From Bacilli bacterium (GTDB lineage Bacteria; Bacillota_I; Bacilli_A; RF39; UBA660): a stretch of 11,476 nucleotides of DNA. Of this stretch, positions 1 through 5,553 are shown piece after piece (the first letter of the stretch is position 1; each line of letters starts with the position of its first letter). The stretch covers positions 1-11,476 of the forward strand of contig JAFZPS010000050.1 of the NCBI GenBank assembly GCA_017550205.1, given 5' to 3'. The translations under genes and the position numbers were made by a program. The notes below the pieces were generated by a model that did no database searches, was not told the DNA's origin, and saw only the letters and a program-made list of their open reading frames with translations.

Positions 1-54
1 ATAGATAATTTAGATAATCTAGGTATGATAATAAATGATTTAGAAATAATTTAG
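1..54 (+). CDS. C-terminal tail of an upstream gene (partial)
   Basis: Frame 1 is open from the window edge through 17 codons and ends at TAG (52-54). The peptide is acidic and hydrophobic (IDNLDNLGMIINDLEII) and stops 20 bases before the ribosome site of the next gene, which is the expected layout for the end of an upstream gene. Seventeen codons are too few to identify a family, and an open frame this short could arise by chance in AT-rich DNA. Confidence 0.4.
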   Translation: MDNLDNLGMIINDLEII

Positions 55-88
55 ATATAAAAAAGTGTTATAGAAAGGAGGTAAAATC

Positions 89-3046
89 ATGATGAGATTT
101 AGAATCCGAAGAATAAGTCCTAAGGTATTGATGGTATTAGCAATACTTCTCTTTTGCATGTTTATAAAAGTTGGATATGCTTATTTAAGTAAGAATCTTG
201 GAATGGGTGGATTAGCATTAGCTCCTAAAAATACATGGGATGTACATTTTGTGAATAACTCAATAGTTGAATCTGAAAACTTAGATTCATGTTTAGGTGG
301 AGATACATGTAGTAGAGTCACACAACATGCTACTATAGGACAAGATGGTGTATCAGTTAGTTTTGGTGTAGAATTCCATGTGATTGGAGATTATTATGAA
401 TTCACTGTTGATGTAATAAATAATGGTTCTATAGATGCAATGTTAAATGAAATTATTAAAGAAGGAATAAGTGGAAATTCTGATTATCTTGATTTTACTG
501 TAACCTATTCAGATGGAATGCCTATAGCACAATATGACCAATTATTAAAAGATGGTGGAACTGAAAAAATAAAAGTAAAAGTAACATTTATTGGTACACC
601 AGAAGATGATGTAAATGCTAACTTAAGCGTAACAGTTAGTTATGTTCAAGCAGATAGTAGTACAAATTCTCGTTCATATGATCCTGAAACTATGATTAGA
701 AGTCTTAATACTTTAGGAACAAGTATAGCTGATGATGATCCAGATAATAATTTAAGATTTATAGGAGCTAATCCAGATAACTATGTATGGTTTAATAATC
801 AAAAATGGAGAATTATTGGTGTATTTGATGGTAGATTAAAACTAATACAAGATTCTATTGGAAACTATGCTTGGGATGTTTCGAAAGGCAATGTTAATGA
901 TGGTTGGGGAGTTAATCAGTGGGGACCAAATGACAGTGGTTATACTGGAGCAGCCATAATGAAACTAGTAAACCCAGGATATGAAACTAATATAGATTTT
1001 AAATGTAAAACAAAAGCAAATTGGGTTTTTACGTCTATAGATTGTGGTAATAATAAAGATTCAGATTATACAACAGGATTAGTTAATAATAGCTTATATT
1101 GGAATGCTTCAAGTGGTACATGTTATATATTTGGTAATTATGATGTGGGGTCTTGTGACTTTACTTCAACAGGTTTAAGCGATGCTAAAAGTAAAAATAT
1201 GATTGATGATGTTACATGGTATTTGGGAACTAATGATGCTGCAACGAATCCATTTAATGATGGTACTGCAACGGCAAGTCTTTTATATAATATGGAACGC
1301 TCAAACTATAATGGTAAACAATGTAGTGAAAGCAGCCAATGCAGCGATACAGTTGATAGAACAATAAGATGGCAAGGTAAGGTAGGACTTATGTATCCAT
1401 CTGACTTTGCTTATGCAACAGGTGGAGGTAATACATATAGTAGAAGCGACTGTTTAGGATATTCTATTGGAAGTAATAATAGTTATCAAAACTGGAAAAA
1501 TACATATACTGAGTGTTTTAGTAATGATTGGTTGTATGATGATAGTGTGTTAACATGGACTATTACACCAGGCGCAATGACATATACAAGTTCAACGGTA
1601 TTACATGTAGACAGTGCTGGATTTATTAATCCACATGCTCTTGCGCATGATTATGCTGTTCGTCCTACAGTTTATTTAAAACCAGGAGTTGTATTTACTA
1701 ATGAAGGTGATGGTAAACAAGCTACTCCATTTGTGCTTCGTGATTTATCTAATACAAATACAGTTACATTTGACGTTAATGGTGGCGGAACTATACCATC
1801 AACAACAAGACAAGTAAATGGTGGAGATAGTGTTGGAACACTACCAACTCCGACAGCACAAGATGGCATGAAATTTGATGGTTGGTTTACTTCTATAACA
1901 GGTGGTTCAAAAGTTAGTAGATCATATATTCCAGCAGCAAGTGTAACAGTATATGCTCATTGGACGCCAGTGTATGACCCTGAAACAAGAATTAGAAGTC
2001 TTAATACTATAGGAATAAGTATAGCTGATGATGATCCAGATAATAATTTAAGATTTATAGGTGCTAATCCAAATAATTATGTAAGTTTCAATAATCAAAA
2101 ATGGAGAATAATTGGAGTATTTGATGGTAAACTAAAATTAGTACAAGAATCAATTGGAAGCTATTCATGGAGTGTTTCTAAAGCTAATATTAATAATGGT
2201 TGGGGAGTTAATCAGTGGGGACCAAATGACAGTGGTTATACAGGTGCACCTATAATGAAACTATTGAACCCTGGGTATGAAAATGACACAGATTTTAAGT
2301 GTAAAAAGGAAACAGTTTGGCACTTTGCTTCTATATCATGTGGCAGTGATACTGATTCCGATTATACAACAGGGTTAGTTAATAATAGTTTATATTGGAA
2401 TGCTTCAAGTGGTAAGTGTTACACATTTGGTAATTATAATGTGGAAGACTGTGACTTTACTTCAACTGGATTAAAGGATGTAAAGAGTAAAAACATGATT
2501 GATGATGCTATGTGGTATTTAGGAACTGTTGATGTTGCCAATAATACTTTTACAGCAGGAACATATAATGCTAGCATTGCATATAATGCGGAACATTCAA
2601 ATTATAATGGTAAACAGTGCGCTAGTGGGGCGTTTTGTGCAGATACAGTTGCTAGAACAACAAGATGGCAAGGCAAAGTAGGACTTATTTATGTATCTGA
2701 TTACGCATATGCCACGGGTGGGGGTAATACATATAGTAGAAATGATTGCTTAAATAGCTATATTGGAGAATCTAAATCTATAAATTGGTCTAGTAACTAT
2801 GTTGAGTGTAGCAATAATGATTGGTTATTGAATAAAAATGAAGGTACATGGACTATATCCCCATCATCAAGTAGTAGTATGAGTATGATTGTGTTTTCCA
2901 TAAACAATACAGGTAATATTCAATCGAATATTGCAGCGCATCATAATTCTATTCGTCCTACCATTTATTTAAAGACTAATGTTAAGTTTATTGGTGCTGG
3001 TACTGGTACAAAATCTAATCCATTTGTTTTGGAATTGATGGACTGA
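89..3046 (+). CDS. Large surface protein: TasA-like head, two Cys-rich modules, InlB-type repeat
   Basis: 985 residues. The start at 89 has AAAGGAGGT (74-82) 6-7 bases upstream; a second ATG follows at once. A basic N-terminus and hydrophobic segment (about 13-31) end in VGYA-YLSKN, like the signal region of TasA/camelysin (SipW-type) proteins. Residues about 42-187 fit that beta-sandwich family: GDYYEFTVDVINNGSIDAM resembles its conserved turn, and the domain ends in a beta strand before YVQAD. Module 1 (197-553) and module 2 (629-985) are homologous and equal in length. Each has a YDPET..IRSLN start, an FNNQKWRIIGVFDG motif, WGVNQWGPNDSGYTG and eight Cys. Between them (about 558-625) lies an InlB B-repeat/Flg_new-like unit ending in YAHWTP. 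No LPXTG or lipobox was seen, so it is either released or held by the N-terminal segment. Likely an envelope or adhesion protein; its ligand is unknown. It ends TGA-TAA before a terminator. Confidence 0.85.
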   Translation: MMRFRIRRISPKVLMVLAILLFCMFIKVGYAYLSKNLGMGGLALAPKNTWDVHFVNNSIVESENLDSCLGGDTCSRVTQHATIGQDGVSVSFGVEFHVIGDYYEFTVDVINNGSIDAMLNEIIKEGISGNSDYLDFTVTYSDGMPIAQYDQLLKDGGTEKIKVKVTFIGTPEDDVNANLSVTVSYVQADSSTNSRSYDPETMIRSLNTLGTSIADDDPDNNLRFIGANPDNYVWFNNQKWRIIGVFDGRLKLIQDSIGNYAWDVSKGNVNDGWGVNQWGPNDSGYTGAAIMKLVNPGYETNIDFKCKTKANWVFTSIDCGNNKDSDYTTGLVNNSLYWNASSGTCYIFGNYDVGSCDFTSTGLSDAKSKNMIDDVTWYLGTNDAATNPFNDGTATASLLYNMERSNYNGKQCSESSQCSDTVDRTIRWQGKVGLMYPSDFAYATGGGNTYSRSDCLGYSIGSNNSYQNWKNTYTECFSNDWLYDDSVLTWTITPGAMTYTSSTVLHVDSAGFINPHALAHDYAVRPTVYLKPGVVFTNEGDGKQATPFVLRDLSNTNTVTFDVNGGGTIPSTTRQVNGGDSVGTLPTPTAQDGMKFDGWFTSITGGSKVSRSYIPAASVTVYAHWTPVYDPETRIRSLNTIGISIADDDPDNNLRFIGANPNNYVSFNNQKWRIIGVFDGKLKLVQESIGSYSWSVSKANINNGWGVNQWGPNDSGYTGAPIMKLLNPGYENDTDFKCKKETVWHFASISCGSDTDSDYTTGLVNNSLYWNASSGKCYTFGNYNVEDCDFTSTGLKDVKSKNMIDDAMWYLGTVDVANNTFTAGTYNASIAYNAEHSNYNGKQCASGAFCADTVARTTRWQGKVGLIYVSDYAYATGGGNTYSRNDCLNSYIGESKSINWSSNYVECSNNDWLLNKNEGTWTISPSSSSSMSMIVFSINNTGNIQSNIAAHHNSIRPTIYLKTNVKFIGAGTGTKSNPFVLELMD
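677..1747 (+). repeat. Internal protein module 1 (codons 197-553)
   Basis: First copy of a 357-codon module within the surface gene. Its Cys are at residues 306, 319, 345, 356, 412, 418, 455 and 476. All eight have counterparts in the second copy, which suggests up to four disulfides in an extracellular fold. Confidence 0.9.
1760..1963 (+). repeat. InlB B-repeat / Flg_new-like unit (codons about 558-625)
   Basis: One copy of the roughly 70-residue beta-grasp type repeat common in Gram-positive surface proteins. It has the typical order TVTFDVNGGG, then GMKFDGWFT, then VTVYAHWTP. It acts as a linker between the two large modules. Confidence 0.8.
1973..3043 (+). repeat. Internal protein module 2 (codons 629-985)
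   Basis: Second copy of the 357-codon module, offset 432 codons from the first. Its Cys are at 738, 751, 777, 788, 844, 850, 887 and 907. Bases 2197-2241 are identical to 901-945, while other stretches differ mainly by synonymous and conservative changes. Confidence 0.9.
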
Positions 3047-3047
3047 T

Positions 3048-3076
3048 AAAGAAAGAAGAGAAATCTTCTTTTTTTT
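3048..3076 (+). terminator. Intrinsic terminator after the surface protein gene
   Basis: AAAGAAGA (3052-3059) pairs with TCTTCTTT (3064-3071) around a GAAA loop. The 3' arm runs on into a T tract to 3076. Flanking A-T pairs extend the stem. It starts two bases after the stop codon. Confidence 0.85.
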
Positions 3077-3097
3077 GTTTCAAATAATTTATTAATA

Positions 3098-3106
3098 CAT
3101 AGAATA
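3098..3106 (+). promoter_or_regulatory. SigK/SigE-like -10 box before the CotD-like gene
   Basis: CATAGAATA matches the sporulation sigma-K -10 consensus CATAnnnTA. It is followed by CTTT and then the AGGAGG ribosome site. The same arrangement precedes the YjcZ-like genes (8031-8039). No clear AC -35 element is present (TC at 3080-3081, 16 bases upstream). The implied transcript would begin at the ribosome site, so this remains a candidate. Confidence 0.35.
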
Positions 3107-3121
3107 CTTTAGGAGGTAATT

Positions 3122-3442
3122 ATGTATAATAATGAATTTTTTAATACTATGGAAAGTAATATAACTGGTGATAATAATGTGGTTAATCAAGATATGGATG
3201 TGGATGTTAATATGATGAATTACTCTCAACCAATAAATAATACTATGCCTATGAATAATAATGGAGTACAAGAGAGAGTAATTAATAGGACTTTTGTTCA
3301 TGAGGTTCCACATACTTGTCCTATCCATACACGTATTATTAATCATCATGTATATAAACATACTTATAGACCAGTATATACATGTTCCGAAGAGAATGTA
3401 TGCAGTAATGTAGAATGTGGATCTTGCTGTAATTTTAGATAA
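3122..3442 (+). CDS. CotD-like Cys/His-rich spore coat protein
   Basis: 106 residues, start set by AGGAGG (3111-3116) five bases before the ATG. The first 50 residues are Asn/Met-rich and low in complexity. The conserved-looking core (about 54-104) holds HEVPHTCPIHTRIINHH, then YKHTYRPVYTC, and a Cys cluster ending ECGSCC (six Cys in the last 41 residues). The His-rich PxHTxxxNHHxYKHxxxP pattern resembles Bacillus CotD inner-coat proteins. Known coat proteins of this kind are assembled onto the forespore in the mother cell and are cross-linked or disulfide-bonded. It is a single-gene unit between two terminators, with a SigK-like box directly upstream. The family call rests on pattern resemblance only; another His/Cys-rich metal-binding protein is the alternative. 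Confidence 0.68.
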   Translation: MYNNEFFNTMESNITGDNNVVNQDMDVDVNMMNYSQPINNTMPMNNNGVQERVINRTFVHEVPHTCPIHTRIINHHVYKHTYRPVYTCSEENVCSNVECGSCCNFR

Positions 3443-3443
3443 T

Positions 3444-3468
3444 AGAAAGAAGCAATTCTTTCTTTTTT
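3444..3468 (+). terminator. Intrinsic terminator after the CotD-like gene
   Basis: GAAAGAA (3445-3451) pairs with TTCTTTC (3456-3462) around a GCAA tetraloop, followed by TTTTTT. It begins two bases after the TAA stop. Confidence 0.85.
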
Positions 3469-3472
3469 ATTG

Positions 3473-3501
3473 TTGTATTGCGAACAAATGTATTATATAA
3501 T
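3473..3501 (+). promoter_or_regulatory. Housekeeping-type promoter for the BRO gene
   Basis: A perfect -10 TATAAT (3496-3501) lies 17 bases after a weak -35 TTGTAT (3473-3478). The predicted start near 3508 is downstream of any initiation codon at 3478, which supports ATG 3535 as the gene start. Confidence 0.6.
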
Positions 3502-3534
3502 AAAGATGTAGTAAATTGTAAAGGGGGAATGTAC

Positions 3535-4224
3535 ATGAAAGACAAAAAGCTACAAACAATATCTAATCTATTTGAGGGAAAGGAGATAAGAAGTATTTGG
3601 GTTCCTGAAAAGGAAGATTATCAATTCAGCGTTGTTGATGTGATTGCTGCTTTGACAGATAGTAGTAATCCAAGAAAGTATTGGTCAGTACTAAAACTGA
3701 GACTAAAAAAAGAAGGAAGCCAAGTGACTACAAAATGTAGTCAGTTAAAAATGTTGGCACCGGACGGAAAAATAAGATTAAGGGATACTTTAGATACGAA
3801 TGGTATATTTAGATTGATTGAATCAGTGCCATCACCTAAAGCAGAACCATTTAAGTTGTGGTTAGCTCAGTTGGGTAGCGATAGGGTTGATGAAGTATTT
3901 GATCCTGAAAAAGCAATAGTAAGAGCAATCGATTATTATAAAAAACGTGGTTATGATGATAAATGGATTGAATCAAGAATACATGCGATTTTTAAGAGAA
4001 ATGAATTAACTGATGTTTGGAAAGAAAATGGTATTGAAGATGGAGTTGAATATGCTATATTAACCAATGATATTTATAAAGAATGGTCGGATATGACAGC
4101 ATCTGAATATAAATCATATAAAGGAATAAGAAAAGAAAATTTAAGAGATAATATGTCGGATATAGAAGTAATCTTAACGAATTTGGGTGAGACAGTTACA
4201 AGAGATATTGTTAAAAATGAATAA
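3535..4224 (+). CDS. BRO-N (phage antirepressor-like) protein, cut short by an in-frame stop
   Basis: 229 residues up to the TAA. The start at 3535 has GGGGG (3523-3527) seven bases upstream; ATG 3529 is only one base from that site, and the frame also runs back to a TTG at 3478 that precedes the predicted transcript. Residues about 11-115 match the Bro-N domain seen in phage antirepressors and DinD/BRO-type proteins: IRSIWVPEKEDYQFSVVDV, then ARKYW-like NPRKYWSVLKLRLKKEG, QLKMLAPDGK and SPKAEPFKLWLA. Residues 120-225 (DPEKAIVRAIDYYKKRGYDDKWI, LTDVWKENG, RKENLRDNMSDIEVILTNLGE) follow the usual C-terminal part of this family. The N-terminal domain, thought to bind DNA, is intact. No other phage gene is nearby, and the region looks less AT-rich than recX, consistent with acquisition by transfer. 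The truncated product may still be made. Confidence 0.85.
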   Translation: MKDKKLQTISNLFEGKEIRSIWVPEKEDYQFSVVDVIAALTDSSNPRKYWSVLKLRLKKEGSQVTTKCSQLKMLAPDGKIRLRDTLDTNGIFRLIESVPSPKAEPFKLWLAQLGSDRVDEVFDPEKAIVRAIDYYKKRGYDDKWIESRIHAIFKRNELTDVWKENGIEDGVEYAILTNDIYKEWSDMTASEYKSYKGIRKENLRDNMSDIEVILTNLGETVTRDIVKNE

Positions 4225-4458
4225 CCGGTTGGATTAAATGAGAATAGGAAAGTAGCTAAACGTGGAGGTAGTGTTGCTAAAAAGACAAAAGAGTTTTACG
4301 AAGAAACTACTGGATTAAAAGCAATTACTAAAAATAATTCTTTGAATTATAAGTACTCTAATAATAATATGCTGAAGGAAAAGTTTGATGAGTATAATGG
4401 TCCTAATTTAGCTAAAGAATTTGAATTGGATGAACCTAATGGCAAAGAAATTTTATAG
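4225..4458 (+). pseudogene. C-terminal remnant of the BRO gene beyond the in-frame TAA
   Basis: The BRO frame continues without a shift for 77 codons after the TAA at 4222-4224, to TAG at 4456-4458. It encodes PVGLNENRKVAKRGGSVA and then KKTKEFYEETTGLKAI. This fits the normal tail of full-length family members, in which a KKVAQQGGNVA-like segment precedes a conserved KExEAKTG stretch. The only in-frame Met is late and has no ribosome site, so this piece is unlikely to be translated on its own. A single-base nonsense change (for example AAA, GAA or CAA to TAA) is the simplest explanation. Joined, the frame would give about 307 residues. Readthrough cannot be excluded. Confidence 0.75.
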
Positions 4459-4488
4459 TTGTAAATACTTTTGTAAATAATTTTGTCA
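4459..4488 (+). repeat. 12-base period TTGT repeat upstream of rpoZ
   Basis: TTGTAAATA occurs at 4459-4467 and 4471-4479, and TTGTCAAG follows at 4483, so TTGT recurs every 12 bases. It starts directly after the BRO remnant stop. It may be a regulatory repeat or simple low-complexity DNA. Confidence 0.4.
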
Positions 4489-4504
4489 AGTTGTGTCTAT
4501 TTAC

Positions 4505-4533
4505 TTGAAATTTACATTTTGCTTGTGTATTCT
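4505..4533 (+). promoter_or_regulatory. Candidate rpoZ promoter
   Basis: TTGAAA (4505-4510), a 17-base spacer and TATTCT (4528-4533). The start would fall near 4540, just before the ribosome site, giving a short leader. Other weak matches exist in this AT-rich stretch (TTGTCA at 4483-4488). Confidence 0.35.
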
Positions 4534-4555
4534 AATAATAGGGAGTGTGATATTA

Positions 4556-4759
4556 ATGATCTATCCTTCAATTGATAAATTACTTAATATTGTTGATTCA
4601 AAATATGAACTTGTTCATATAGCAGCAAGAAGAAGTAAAGAAATTTCAAGAGACGGTTATCTACAAATGCCTGAATCTGAATATACGAGTAAAAAGAATA
4701 TTGGAAGGGCCCTTGAAGAGGTCGCTGAAGGCTTAATCGAGGTGAAAAAAAGAGGCTAA
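4556..4759 (+). CDS. rpoZ: RNA polymerase omega subunit
   Basis: 67 residues, the usual length for Firmicutes omega. MIYPSIDKLLNIVDSKYELV at the start, the AARRSKEI helix and GRALEEVAEGLIEVKK at the end are the family's conserved blocks. Omega binds the beta-prime subunit and helps RNA polymerase assembly and stability. The ATG at 4556 is preferred over an upstream GTG (4493): it gives the family length, omits an unrelated hydrophobic leader, and has GGGAG (4541-4545) ten bases upstream. In Bacillus rpoZ normally follows gmk; here it stands alone behind the broken BRO gene and ends in its own terminator, so the local order has been rearranged. The terminator stem includes the last codons. Confidence 0.95.
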   Translation: MIYPSIDKLLNIVDSKYELVHIAARRSKEISRDGYLQMPESEYTSKKNIGRALEEVAEGLIEVKKRG

Positions 4760-4773
4760 TAGCTTCTTTTTTT
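4745..4773 (+). terminator. Intrinsic terminator overlapping the rpoZ stop codon
   Basis: 4745-4757 (A tract plus GAGGCT) pairs with 4761-4773 (AGCTTC plus T tract) around a 3-base loop, with one G-T pair. The stop codon (4757-4759) lies at the top of the hairpin. Confidence 0.85.
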
Positions 4774-4774
4774 A

Positions 4775-4783
4775 TGTTATAAT
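4775..4783 (+). promoter_or_regulatory. Extended -10 promoter for recX
   Basis: TGTTATAAT is an exact TGn-TATAAT extended -10, placed right after the rpoZ terminator. No good -35 is seen, which is common for this promoter class. The start would be near 4790, giving a leader of about 14 bases. Confidence 0.6.
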
Positions 4784-4803
4784 TTTTATAGGTGGTGATA
4801 ATC

Positions 4804-5553
4804 ATGAAAGTTATTAAATATAAGAAACTTACTGGTAGTAGATATAAAGTATATTTAGAAGACAATCATGAATTATTACTATATGAAGATGTTATTCTTA
4901 AATACAATTTATTAATTAGAAAAGATATAGATGAAGAATTAATTATAGAGATGGATAAATATAATCAAGAATGTGATGTATATTATGTAGCTCTTAATAG
5001 TATCAAAAATAGATTTAGAAGTATATATGAGCTTAGAGGTATCTTATTAAAAAAAGAATATCCTAGTGACTTAGTTAATAGTGCTATTGAAAAACTAATT
5101 GGACAAGGTTATTTGAATGATAGAAGTTATTGTAAGAGTTTTATTAATAATCAAATGATTACTACTAATAATGGGCCTTTTAAAATAATTAGAGAATTAA
5201 ATGAGAAAAAAGTTGATTCAGAGATAATTGATGAAGAAATATTAGTGTTTTCTGAAGAAGAACAGTCTATTAGAATTAGAAAATTAATAGATAAAGGAAT
5301 TAGATCTAATCATAATAAGGGTGGAGTTGTTTTAAAACAAAAAATATATAACGACTTAAAGAATCTTGGATATGATGTATCTTTAATAAATAGTATTATT
5401 AGTGAATATGAGTTTTCTAATAATACTGATATTGCTAAAAAAGAATATGAAAAGTTATATAGAAAGTATAGTAGAAAGTATACTGGTGATGAATTAAAAT
5501 ACAAGATACGAGAGAAGATGTTTTTGAAAGGATTAAGTTATGAAGAAGAATAA
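4804..5553 (+). CDS. recX: RecX family regulator of RecA
   Basis: 249 residues, close to Bacillus RecX. ATG 4804 is chosen over GTG 4792 because GGTGGTG (4791-4797) sits 6 bases before it. After an N-terminal region (1-55), the RecX three-helix units begin at about 58: LRGILLKKEYPSDLVNSAI followed by IEKLIGQGYLNDRSYCKSFI (residues 77-114) is the hallmark pattern of a basic helix followed by GYLND and an aromatic/basic helix. Weaker repeats follow at about 125-200 and 205-245. RecX binds RecA filaments and modulates recombination and the SOS response; in Bacillus it can promote recombinational repair. The 3' end overlaps the next gene by 14 bases, so the two are probably translated from one mRNA. 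Confidence 0.85.
   Translation: MKVIKYKKLTGSRYKVYLEDNHELLLYEDVILKYNLLIRKDIDEELIIEMDKYNQECDVYYVALNSIKNRFRSIYELRGILLKKEYPSDLVNSAIEKLIGQGYLNDRSYCKSFINNQMITTNNGPFKIIRELNEKKVDSEIIDEEILVFSEEEQSIRIRKLIDKGIRSNHNKGGVVLKQKIYNDLKNLGYDVSLINSIISEYEFSNNTDIAKKEYEKLYRKYSRKYTGDELKYKIREKMFLKGLSYEEE

Noticed and set aside
1672..1869. Minus-strand open frame inside the surface protein gene
   Set aside because: No ribosome site, and it lies opposite the conserved InlB-type repeat; explained by codon bias of the real gene.
3044..3049. Possible reading of TGA as Trp (Mycoplasma code), given the AT richness and the TGA-TAA end of the surface gene
   Set aside because: Trp is TGG throughout and no gene has an internal TGA at a Trp position, so the standard bacterial code fits.
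3092..3361. Minus-strand open frame opposite the CotD-like gene
   Set aside because: His/Ile-rich product that mirrors the coding strand, and no ribosome site or promoter. The plus-strand gene has a strong ribosome site and a terminator.
4222..4224. TAA reassigned to an amino acid in the BRO gene
   Set aside because: TAA ends most other genes here at the expected family lengths (rpoZ, recX, prsA, HIT), so a nonsense mutation is far simpler.
4459..4488. CRISPR or tandem-repeat array
   Set aside because: Only two or three short AT-rich units with a 12-base period and no spacers.
4493..4555. N-terminal hydrophobic extension of rpoZ from GTG 4493
   Set aside because: Omega subunits begin at the MIYPSID region, and a ribosome site directly precedes ATG 4556; the extension is translated upstream DNA.
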